DNA of 44,258 nucleotides, from NCBI GenBank assembly GCA_028718565.1, contig JAQULO010000011.1, positions 1 to 44,258 on the forward strand, written 5' to 3'. Each line of letters starts with the position of its first letter. The first letter of the stretch is position 1. Under the pieces are notes generated by a model. The model saw nothing but the letters and a program-made list of their open reading frames with translations, did no database searches and was not told the origin of the DNA. Shown here piece by piece: positions 34,293 to 42,014 of this stretch. This DNA comes from Syntrophales bacterium. GTDB taxonomy: Bacteria > Desulfobacterota > Syntrophia > Syntrophales > UBA2210. The position numbers and the translations under genes were made by a program.

Positions 34293-34833
34293 AGGTCCTT
34301 GTCGGGTGGTGTGGGTGGCCAGTCTGATCCATGGGGTGGACTCTTGGATTATCTTGAAATCGTTGGGGTCATCAGGTGGAACCGACATCCTGGCAGTGAT
34401 CTTTCCCCAGAGCTTTTCCGTCCAACTGGGTGCAACCAAACTGATCTTTAACGTGCTGGTTCTGGTTGCTGCAGCACTCCTGTTCTCTCTGGAAGCTGCT
34501 CTCTACGCCTTGATCTATCTCTACATCGTCACACGGATCGTCGATCTGGTCGTAACGGGTCTGCATAAGCGCAAGAGGTTCTTTATCGTATCCCCAAACG
34601 GTGAAACCATTTCCCGGCGGATTCTCGGCGAGGTCCACAGGGGCGTAACCATCCTACGCGGCAAAGGAGCGTATTCTGAACAGGAGAAGCAGGTACTTTA
34701 CGCGGTGATCAATTTCCGGGAGATGCCGCGGCTCAAAAAAAATATTCGTAGTGAGAACCCGGATGTCGTTGTCGTGGTTTCTTACATCACCGGGGTCATG
34801 GGACACCGCATCGGTAACCAGATACAATGGTGA
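34204..34833 (+). pseudogene. Truncated YitT-family membrane protein
   Basis: The frame encodes the C-terminal half of a YitT-type protein from about residue 35. It contains GGTDILAVIF, several membrane segments (LGATKLIFNVLVLVAAALLF, LYALIYLYIVTRIVDLV) and the C-terminal DUF2179 domain (FFIVSPNGETI, LYAVINFREM). The first 35 residues are unrelated. Full members have about 280 residues and more membrane helices, so this is very likely a broken gene joined to foreign sequence. Its expression and function are doubtful. Confidence 0.65.
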
Positions 34834-34910
34834 TGGCTCGAGAGCTTGATTATCAGCTCTCGTGCGCCTTTTTTACCCGCATTCTTACAACGTGTAACAA
34901 GGAGCAACTC

Positions 34911-35366
34911 ATGACTCATAAGCAAAATTCTCAAATGAAGGAGACTACCGTGAACGAGAGACAAATCTGTATAACAACTTACGACATAGAGAGATTGGAG
35001 AGTCTCATAAATACGATGGAACCTCCCAGAACCCGCAAGAAGCTCTTTTTCGATCAGCTGAATCAAGAACTGGAAAGGGCTAAGGTAGTTGACCCACAGG
35101 ACATTCCCCGGGATGTCATTACCATGAATTCAGTTATTCGTATCAAGGATCTCGAATCAGGTGAAGAAACGACTTACACGTTGGTTTTCCCTTCAGATGC
35201 AAGTATCGAGCGACGGAGGATCTCTATACTTTCCGCAATCGGTACGGCACTTATCGGCTACAGTGTTGGTGATATCGTTGAATGTCAAGTTCCATCAGGG
35301 CTGAAACGTTTAAAGATCTTAGAGATTTCATATCAGCCAGAAGCATCCGGTCATTACGACCGCTAG
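34911..35366 (+). CDS. Rnk-like nucleoside diphosphate kinase regulator (GreA/B C-terminal domain)
   Basis: Protein of about 151 residues. The N-terminal part resembles the short coiled region of Rnk, and residues about 75-145 form a GreA/GreB C-terminal-like domain (VITMNSVIRIKDLESGEETT, YTLVFPSDA, LSAIGTALIGYSVGDIVECQ). Rnk proteins bind RNA polymerase and affect nucleotide pools and surface polysaccharide genes. ATG 34911 follows AAGGAG by seven bases. A hairpin terminator follows at 35427. Confidence 0.82.
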   Translation: MTHKQNSQMKETTVNERQICITTYDIERLESLINTMEPPRTRKKLFFDQLNQELERAKVVDPQDIPRDVITMNSVIRIKDLESGEETTYTLVFPSDASIERRRISILSAIGTALIGYSVGDIVECQVPSGLKRLKILEISYQPEASGHYDR

Positions 35367-35426
35367 AACACGCACGTTCCCTTACCGATAATATGCAGTG
35401 CTGTTTTGATGATGATTAAAAATGTG

Positions 35427-35460
35427 AGGCAGTGTCAGAAATGACCCTGCCTTTCTTGTT
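35427..35460 (+). terminator. Rho-independent terminator after the Rnk-like gene
   Basis: AGGCAG and CTGCCT form the outer stem and GTCA/TGAC the inner stem around a GAAA tetraloop, followed by TTTCTTGTTTT. It lies about 60 bases after the stop codon. The stretch from here to 35704 shows no gene. Confidence 0.7.
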
Positions 35461-35704
35461 TTGTGATGGTTCCGACTACGGCTGACTAATGTAGTGTGTC
35501 ATTATAACGTCTTCCTTCGAATCTCGAAAATAGTTTTCCACCCCGTGCGGATGATATGAGGGGTATTTACCGTTCAAAAGCTTGGCAGATGGAAAAACAC
35601 GTCAATGGTTATGCGGTATGCTCATCACTATTCGGAAAGTCTGAGGGCAGGAATTGAGGTTATGGATTCCCTGAAGGCTCCAATTATCACAAATGTTTCA
35701 CAAT

Positions 35705-35757
35705 CACAAAAAAATAGGGTCACAGACCGTTTTTGTAGTCTGTAACCCCTTGTTTTT
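35705..35757 (-). terminator. Terminator of the tRNA-Arg remnant
   Basis: GGGTCACAGAC (35717-35727) pairs with GTCTGTAACCC (35738-35748) with one mismatch. On the minus strand it is followed by TATTTTTTTG, and T-rich sequence also follows it on the plus strand. It lies directly after the CCA end of the tRNA-Arg fragment, as the original terminator of that tRNA would. Confidence 0.6.
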
Positions 35758-35758
35758 A

Positions 35759-35804
35759 TGGTACCCCCGGGGCGATTCGAACGCCCGGCACACGGATTAG
35801 GAAT
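35759..35804 (-). other. tRNA-Arg(CCT) 3' fragment, candidate attachment site
   Basis: On the minus strand the sequence reads as the 3' half of an arginine tRNA: anticodon loop TTCCTAA (anticodon CCT), the T arm (GGGCG, loop TTCGAAT, CGCCC), and the acceptor end with CCA. The 5' half is missing and the sequence changes beside the anticodon stem. It marks the left end of an integrated element extending to the right. An intact copy of this tRNA is expected past the right end of the window. Confidence 0.75.
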
Positions 35805-35831
35805 TCGAAAAAATGTGATTTTAAGACAAAT

Positions 35832-35987
35832 TTAACCCCTTGATTTAAGGTCTGATTTCCCGTAACTCGTTAGAAACAGGCACGAAGTAAATTCCATCTA
35901 TTGCCGTCTATTCTATCTGTTTCCCTTCTTTTCTGTGGAGTTTATCACACGGTTATCACATCGAAAAGCGGAGTATCAGTCCGTGTG
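35832..35987. repeat. 156-base repeat next to the tRNA-Arg fragment, copy 2
   Basis: Second copy of the block at 30610-30765. The TTATCACA boxes recur at 35942 and 35953, again 11 bases apart, with a further copy at 36084 outside the block. The conserved position relative to a tRNA fragment shows that both places are ends of the same kind of element. Confidence 0.8.
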
Positions 35988-36150
35988 CTGTTGTTTCACT
36001 TTTAAAATAATCATAAGAATTTTAGAGCATTAGGATTAGTGGGCTATTTTTTTGTTTTTGACATTATCCTTGATCTCTTGATTTTATCACAAATCCATCA
36101 CATTTCTTTCTCTCATAGACTTCTTATATTCATTGCCACAGCATCTTTAT

Positions 36151-36179
36151 TTCAACAAATCAATATATTGTGGTATAAA
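36151..36179 (+). promoter_or_regulatory. Candidate promoter of the restriction-modification gene
   Basis: TATAAA at 36174-36179 with a weak -35 TTCAAC at 36151-36156 (17-base spacer) lies 37 bases before the GTG start. The perfect palindrome CAATATATTG (36161-36170) sits in the spacer and could bind a repressor. The region 35988-36150 is very AT-rich and holds no gene. Confidence 0.4.
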
Positions 36180-36215
36180 CTCTAATCCTTACCACTAATC
36201 AACTGGCAGGTAACT

Positions 36216-39200
36216 GTGACCGCTACCACTGAATATCTAAAAAAGATCGAAAAAGCGTACAGTGCTGGAAACGCTACTGAGCATACCCACCGCCCTGCAT
36301 TGAAAGAACTGATTGAAAGCTTTGCCACTGGAATCACGGCCACCAATGAACCACGCCGGGTTAAGTGCGGCGCTCCTGATTTTATCATCACCAAAGGACA
36401 ATCGCCGCTTGGTTATATCGAATGCAAGGATATCGGTAAATCGCTGGCCGAAATAGAACGCACCGATCAGTTGAAACGCTACCGGGAATCTCTGGGAAAT
36501 CTCATCTTAACCGACTACCTGGAATTTCGCTGGTATGTTGGCGGTCACTATCGCTTAACCGTTCAACTGGCAACACTTGCAGACGGCAAGATCAAGCCGG
36601 TCAAAAATGCTTCAATAGCTTTGCAGGAATTGTTTGCCGCGTTTCTGACCACCAGTATCCCCACCGTCAATTCACCTAAAGAACTGGCCGTTCGCATGGC
36701 GGCTCTGGCCAAACTCATTCGGGATATTATTCAGACCGCCTTTAACGAAGAAGACCTGACCGATGACGACCCCGATCCGCTGCATGACCAGCTTGAAGGC
36801 TTCCAGAAGGTTTTGATTCATGATCTCGAGCCGGAACAGTTTGCGGATATGTACGCGCAAACCATCTGCTATGGTCTTTTTGCCGCTCGATGTAATTCGT
36901 CTTCTCTAGAACGTTTCACGCGCCAGAATGCCGGATTTGATCTACCTAGGACCAACCCCTTTCTGCGCAAAATGTTCGACTATATCGCCGGAGTGAACCT
37001 TGACGAACGGATTGTCTGGGCCGTCGATGATCTGGCCGAACTTCTGAACCATACCGATATGGAAGCGATTCTCAAAGACTTCGGCAAACACACCCGGCAG
37101 GAAGACCCGGTCGTACACTTCTATGAATCATTCCTGGCAGCCTATGACCCCAAGATGCGCGAAGCGCGAGGCGTTTACTACACGCCGGAGCCAGTTGTCT
37201 CTTATATTGTCAGCAGTCTCGACCATATTCTGAAAAAAGACTTTAAGCTCAAAGACGGCCTGGCCGACGCCACAAAAATCAAGATAGCCGGGGCAACCGG
37301 CAAAAAGAAAATAGATGTTCACAAAGTCCAGATACTCGATCCGGCTACCGGCACAGGCACATTTCTCTATGGCATTATTAACCATATCCACGATGCGTTT
37401 AAAGACGACAAAGGCATGTGGTCAAGTTATGTATCGCAACATCTTTTGCCCCGGCTTTTCGGCTTTGAATTGCTCATGGCTCCGTATGCTGTCGCGCATA
37501 TGAAGCTGGGTTTACAACTCAAAGAATCGGGCTATGATTTCCACTCGTCCGAGCGCCTGAGGATTTATCTGACAAATACGCTGGAAGAAGCCCACGCCAT
37601 GACAGGCCTGCCGCTTTTCACCCAGTGGATCGCCGAAGAAGCCAATGCCGCAAGCGATATCAAGCAAGATGCTCCTGTAATGATCGTGTTGGGAAATCCG
37701 CCTTATTCTGGGCATTCCGCTAATGCAGGCGAATGGATAAGTGGCTTGCTTCGTGGTATAGACACGCAGACCGGGCAAAAAACAGGAAACTACTTTGAAG
37801 TAGATGGCCAACCGCTAGGTGAGAAAAATCCCAAGTGGCTCAACGACGACTATGTAAAGTTTATCCGGTTTGCTCAATGGCGCATCGAACAAACTGGCTA
37901 TGGTATTCTGGCCTTCATTAGTAATAACGGTTATCTTGACAATCCCACCTTCCGGGGCATGCGTCAGAGTCTCATGCAGACTTTTGACGATATTTACATT
38001 CTTGACCTCCACGGCAGCAGCAAGAAAAAGGAACGTTGCCCAGATGGTTCGGAAGATAAAAATGTTTTCGATATTCAACAAGGCGTAGCTATAGGTATTT
38101 TTATAAAACGGACAAACAGCAAGAAGGATTTGGCTACTGTGCGCCATGCCGACCTTTGGGGTAAGCGCGAAGTATTGGAGAAAGCCGATGGGGTGAATGA
38201 ACTCGTCGGCGGTAAATATCATTGGCTGGCTGAAAATGATACAAAGACAACATCATGGTCGCAACTGCGACCTCAATCACCAATGTATCTTTTTATTCCC
38301 CAGGATATTAAATTAAAATCTGAATATGAAAGTTGCTGCAAGGTAACGGAGATACTGCCGGTTAATGTTCTCGGTTTTCAGACACACAGAGATTTTTTTG
38401 CCATAGATTTTGATAGGGATGCACTGTTACAGCGCATTAAAGATATGCATGACACCGCTTTATCTGATGATAGCCTGAAAGAAAAGTATAACTTGAAAGA
38501 TAATAGCGGCTGGCAATTGTCAAAAGCAAGAAAACAGCTCAGGAGTGATAAGAACTGGCAGTCGAGCTTAATTGATTGTCAATACAGACTATTTGATAGG
38601 AGGGCCTGCTATTTTAGTTATGTGGCGATGGATCGTCCGAGGCGTGAGCTAATGGATCATGTGGCACATAGAGATAATTTTTGTTTGGGTCTTGGAAGGC
38701 AAGGTATAGCTGTAAATGACGATATTTGGTCACTTATCACCACATCAACATTACCAATTGATGCCAATATATTTAGACGTGGTGGCATAAATTTATTCCC
38801 CCTTTATCTTTATCCATCCGATGTTTCAGAAAACACTTCTTTTGAAAACATTGCTGAAGGACGCAAACCTAATCTAGCAGCAAAATTTATCGAAAGTACT
38901 GCTGCACAGTTGAATATAAAATTTATCTCTGACGGCAAGGGTGACCGAACAAAGACCTTTGGCCCAGAAGATATCTTCCACTATATGTATGGGGTCTTTC
39001 ATTCACCAACCTACCGCAGCCGGTATGCGGAATTTCTGAAAATTGATTTTCCCAGATTACCTTTGACTTCAAGTCCTCAACTTTTTCGCAAGCTCTGCTC
39101 GATTGGCAACGAACTGGTTGCCCTGCACCTGATGGAAAAGCACGGAAAGAAAATTACCGGGTATCCTATCGCCGGTGACAGCAGTGTAGAAGCCGTGCGC

Positions 39201-39467
39201 TACACAGAGCCACAAGCCGACACCAAGGGGCGTGTCTGGATCAATACTACTCAGTATTTTGAGGGCATCCCAAAAGAAGTTTGGGAATTCCATGTCGGGG
39301 GCTTTCAGATCTGCAACAAATGGCTTAAAGACCGTAAAGGTCGCAAGCTCACCTATGATGATTTAACCCACTATCAACAAATCGTTTCAGCCCTTTCGGA
39401 AACAATTAGACTCATGAAAAACATTGACGAAACCATCAATGCCTCTGGTGGTTGGCCGATTGTATAG
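36216..39467 (+). CDS. Type ISP-like restriction-modification enzyme
   Basis: A single 1083-residue protein that likely both cuts and methylates DNA. The N-terminal PD-(D/E)xK nuclease is visible as PDF (54-56) followed by ECK (69-71). The N6-adenine methyltransferase part has the SAM motif LDPATGTGTFL (Asp about 375) and the catalytic NPPY (494-497). The C-terminal 80 residues (YFEGIPKEVWEFHVGG, KWLKDRKGRKL) resemble the type ISP specificity domain. The helicase present in classical type ISP enzymes seems absent, so it may act like a type IIG enzyme. GTG 36216 is preceded by GGCAGG. It is the main cargo of the integrated element. Confidence 0.85.
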   Translation: MTATTEYLKKIEKAYSAGNATEHTHRPALKELIESFATGITATNEPRRVKCGAPDFIITKGQSPLGYIECKDIGKSLAEIERTDQLKRYRESLGNLILTDYLEFRWYVGGHYRLTVQLATLADGKIKPVKNASIALQELFAAFLTTSIPTVNSPKELAVRMAALAKLIRDIIQTAFNEEDLTDDDPDPLHDQLEGFQKVLIHDLEPEQFADMYAQTICYGLFAARCNSSSLERFTRQNAGFDLPRTNPFLRKMFDYIAGVNLDERIVWAVDDLAELLNHTDMEAILKDFGKHTRQEDPVVHFYESFLAAYDPKMREARGVYYTPEPVVSYIVSSLDHILKKDFKLKDGLADATKIKIAGATGKKKIDVHKVQILDPATGTGTFLYGIINHIHDAFKDDKGMWSSYVSQHLLPRLFGFELLMAPYAVAHMKLGLQLKESGYDFHSSERLRIYLTNTLEEAHAMTGLPLFTQWIAEEANAASDIKQDAPVMIVLGNPPYSGHSANAGEWISGLLRGIDTQTGQKTGNYFEVDGQPLGEKNPKWLNDDYVKFIRFAQWRIEQTGYGILAFISNNGYLDNPTFRGMRQSLMQTFDDIYILDLHGSSKKKERCPDGSEDKNVFDIQQGVAIGIFIKRTNSKKDLATVRHADLWGKREVLEKADGVNELVGGKYHWLAENDTKTTSWSQLRPQSPMYLFIPQDIKLKSEYESCCKVTEILPVNVLGFQTHRDFFAIDFDRDALLQRIKDMHDTALSDDSLKEKYNLKDNSGWQLSKARKQLRSDKNWQSSLIDCQYRLFDRRACYFSYVAMDRPRRELMDHVAHRDNFCLGLGRQGIAVNDDIWSLITTSTLPIDANIFRRGGINLFPLYLYPSDVSENTSFENIAEGRKPNLAAKFIESTAAQLNIKFISDGKGDRTKTFGPEDIFHYMYGVFHSPTYRSRYAEFLKIDFPRLPLTSSPQLFRKLCSIGNELVALHLMEKHGKKITGYPIAGDSSVEAVRYTEPQADTKGRVWINTTQYFEGIPKEVWEFHVGGFQICNKWLKDRKGRKLTYDDLTHYQQIVSALSETIRLMKNIDETINASGGWPIV

Positions 39468-39533
39468 ACAAAGAACATCGTCATCAGTTTTTTGTATATA
39501 CAATCCTCCCGATTCTTTTTAAACACAGGCAAA

Positions 39534-39590
39534 GACCTTTCTGTCAAGGTCGAACGAAGTGAGCCGAAGGGAAGCCTTGACAGTAAGGTC
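39534..39590. repeat. Imperfect 16-base inverted repeat
   Basis: GACCTT-T-CTGTCAAGG (39534-39549) and CCTTGACAG-T-AAGGTC (39575-39590) form a long hairpin with one central mismatch and a 25-base loop, between the restriction-modification gene and the unknown gene. No T-run follows, so it is not a standard terminator. It may be a structured leader, a protein-binding site, or a recombination scar. Confidence 0.65.
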
Positions 39591-39625
39591 GCTCGTGCTG
39601 CATATTGTCAATGCAAGGGGAGCAT

Positions 39626-40612
39626 ATGGCAGACATTGAGAAGATGGTACATTTTGAAGAATGGGCGAAAGACAAAACTTTTCTCATAAGAACTGCCGCT
39701 CTTCAATTTGCCCTGCCTTCTAAAGATTTTCATGATGCTCTGAAAAAGTTAAAAGCTGGGGAAAGAATGGAAGGCTATGATTCTCTCCCACCCATTGATG
39801 AATGGGTGAAGCTCTACAAGAATCATGGAAAAGTCTATCTTGGTTTGACAAATTCGCTCAGACAACTGGATAACAGGTTATCAGAGATTATAGATTTCTA
39901 TGAAGAGTTAATGCTTTCTTTAGCTTCCTTGCGTCACATTACCCAATCAGAGTTTCAAGAAGTTGTGGATGAACTGAAATCCGAAGATCAAAACGGGATT
40001 TTTGAAAGTTTTAAAGAGAAATTTAAGGCGATTGAGAATCTTATTATAGAAGATCATCTGGAAGATTCTGAAACACCTGAACAGCTATCTGAGGGAAAAA
40101 CTGAAAAAATACAAAAATTTATTCGCACCCCTGAGGTACTTTTCTTTGTAAGAGTATGGGCTCCCTGTTTTCTTCTTTATGGCGACTATCCGGCCTATAT
40201 TCTTAGAAAGGCAAGACAGGGTGATGAAGAAGCTTTTGAAAAACTCTTGAGACTCGACAAGTTTCTGATTTATGAGCCGAAGATGAAGAAAATCTTTAAA
40301 AAGGCAACAGAGACAAAAGCAAGGGGAAGAATGTCACTTATTGCCAAAGCCTTCCGAAGTACACCCAAAGCAAAAATTGAAATTAAGCACATAAAGTATC
40401 TCTTCGCTGGTCTTCTGTCCCTCATATCCATAGCAATAGGGCAAAAACTTAAAGCTATAGATATACACGACCTTTTTGACGCAATAGCCCAGGATACTAC
40501 AGGGGAGCAGATTGACCCTGACTTTATAGAAACACCTGAAACCTTCGAAAAGCGTATTCAGCGCGCAAGAGACTTCTGGAAAATACCCATCCCGCTACCG
40601 GACAAAAAATAA
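39626..40612 (+). CDS. Unknown element-borne protein
   Basis: Protein of about 328 residues without a recognisable domain. The sequence is rich in charged helices. A hydrophobic stretch near residues 255-275 (IKYLFAGLLSLISIAIGQKL) could be a single membrane segment or a buried helix. ATG 39626 has AAGGGGAG just upstream; an earlier in-frame ATG is less likely. It lies between the restriction-modification gene and the replication initiator, so it may be an accessory defence or maintenance protein. I cannot assign a function. Confidence 0.65.
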   Translation: MADIEKMVHFEEWAKDKTFLIRTAALQFALPSKDFHDALKKLKAGERMEGYDSLPPIDEWVKLYKNHGKVYLGLTNSLRQLDNRLSEIIDFYEELMLSLASLRHITQSEFQEVVDELKSEDQNGIFESFKEKFKAIENLIIEDHLEDSETPEQLSEGKTEKIQKFIRTPEVLFFVRVWAPCFLLYGDYPAYILRKARQGDEEAFEKLLRLDKFLIYEPKMKKIFKKATETKARGRMSLIAKAFRSTPKAKIEIKHIKYLFAGLLSLISIAIGQKLKAIDIHDLFDAIAQDTTGEQIDPDFIETPETFEKRIQRARDFWKIPIPLPDKK

Positions 40613-40631
40613 TTCAATTTCTGTCCGGTAG
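40595..40631. repeat. 10-base perfect inverted repeat at the end of the unknown gene
   Basis: CTACCGGACA (40595-40604) is mirrored by TGTCCGGTAG (40622-40631) around a 17-base AT-rich centre that includes the stop codon at 40610-40612. It lies 51 bases before the initiator gene. It could be a terminator, but only a weak T-rich tail follows, and a site for the initiator protein is equally possible. Confidence 0.6.
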
Positions 40632-40682
40632 TCTTGTTCGTTACTTTGCTATTCCTCCTTCTAAAACAAGGAGGAAAACAAA

Positions 40683-42014
40683 ATGACAAAAGATACCAAT
40701 CGAAAACCGACTCAACACATAGCCTCTGGCTTTGGGGATCATGAAGGGGGAGGAGCGAACCGCAGAGAGAGAGCGAGCTACCCCGAACCTGACCGAAAAA
40801 CCGTAACCAAGGAAGAATGTGTCTCGGCTTACAACCAGGAAACCGATGATTTACTTCAGGGTGATTATCTTGAAGAATCCGGCATGGCGTTATCTGTAAC
40901 ACGCCATGCTTCAACCCCACCTGTAGCAGAATTCAAGTTTCTACTCTCCGGTATTGATTCACTTGATCTAGGCTTATATGTTTCGTGGGGTTCTGATTGG
41001 AAACGTAGATTAAATACTCTTGATAAAAAGAAACGGGAGGCCGGGAAGAAAAAGGGCCTTCTCATCGGTCTGCCTTCGGGAAGAAAATGCATTTTTAAGC
41101 CTGGCGGCAAGGCTCCAAACTACCGCTTCCATCTTCAGTTTGAAGCCTACAATCTCTTTATCGCCAAAGCTGCGAAGCCGGAAAAATCCCCTAACGTTTA
41201 TCTTTCCATAAATTCAAAGACACTTTGGTTTGATGGTATTGAAACAGCCTTAACCTGGGTTACCGAAGACCTGAAGGCAATAGGCAAGGGGAAGGTTCAG
41301 TTTGTCCAGGTCAGCCGTGTCGATCTGTGCGCTGATTTCTGGATTCCCGGCGGCATCTCTTACCAGTTCCTGGTTTCCCATAAGGCCACCCGTACTGAAA
41401 AAGCAACCCTTCACACGGGTAAGGATGAGCTGGAAACCTATTATGTCGGGGATGTAAAGGCTCCCATCAAGCTTCGTATTTACAACAAAGGCCTGGAAGT
41501 CAAAAAGGGTGGAACAAAGTTCTGGTTCCTTGATCTCTGGAAAAGGGAATCAATAGAAGATGTCTGGCGTATGGAGCATGAACTTCACCGTCCCGCCCTC
41601 AAAAGGTTCGGGATAAATTCGCTTGACGACCTGAAAGAGAAACAAACAGGATTCTGGCGGTATCTCACATCAAAATGGTTTTCTCTTCGTCTTGAGGATA
41701 ATGAAAAGACAGAGCGCAGGACCGTTCATCCCTTCTGGTGTGCCGTCCAGGACTGTTTCAATCAAGGCGCTCCTGACAACGAGTTAAAACCTGTGCCAAA
41801 ATCGGTGAGAGAAGTATCCCCGGAATGGCACCTTTCCCATATAGACGGTTGCCTCTCCTCCTTTGCCGCACTCCTTGGGATAACAAACCGTGATGATGCC
41901 GTGCGTGAGTTGCTAGATCGGCTTACCAGACGCAACAACGGCAAGGACTTTGAAGCGGCCTGCACCAAAAAAGCTATTCAGAAGGGGACACTTTCGGATG
42001 GAGGTAACCGCTAA
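40683..42014 (+). CDS. Replication initiation factor (Rep_trans-like) of a mobile element
   Basis: Protein of 443 residues resembling the rolling-circle initiators found in small integrative elements and phages. The family-like core begins with FLLSGIDSLDLGLYVSW (about residue 83) and includes SRVDLCADF (about 211-219) and KLRIYNKGLEV (about 260-270), which match the usual RxDL and YNK landmarks. The first 80 residues are polar and poorly conserved-looking. The start has AAGGAGG upstream. It would start element replication or excised-circle maintenance. The order Rep, ATPase, excisionase, integrase fits an integrative mobilisable element. Confidence 0.65.
   Translation: MTKDTNRKPTQHIASGFGDHEGGGANRRERASYPEPDRKTVTKEECVSAYNQETDDLLQGDYLEESGMALSVTRHASTPPVAEFKFLLSGIDSLDLGLYVSWGSDWKRRLNTLDKKKREAGKKKGLLIGLPSGRKCIFKPGGKAPNYRFHLQFEAYNLFIAKAAKPEKSPNVYLSINSKTLWFDGIETALTWVTEDLKAIGKGKVQFVQVSRVDLCADFWIPGGISYQFLVSHKATRTEKATLHTGKDELETYYVGDVKAPIKLRIYNKGLEVKKGGTKFWFLDLWKRESIEDVWRMEHELHRPALKRFGINSLDDLKEKQTGFWRYLTSKWFSLRLEDNEKTERRTVHPFWCAVQDCFNQGAPDNELKPVPKSVREVSPEWHLSHIDGCLSSFAALLGITNRDDAVRELLDRLTRRNNGKDFEAACTKKAIQKGTLSDGGNR

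Noticed and set aside
30537-35804. Two intact tRNA genes
   Set aside because: Only the 3' halves are present; the D arm and the 5' acceptor strand are missing in both, so they are counted as attachment-site fragments.
36216-39467. BREX methyltransferase PglX
   Set aside because: No other BREX genes (brxA, brxB, brxC, pglZ, brxL) are nearby and the protein has an N-terminal nuclease-like PD-ECK motif and an ISP-type C-terminus.
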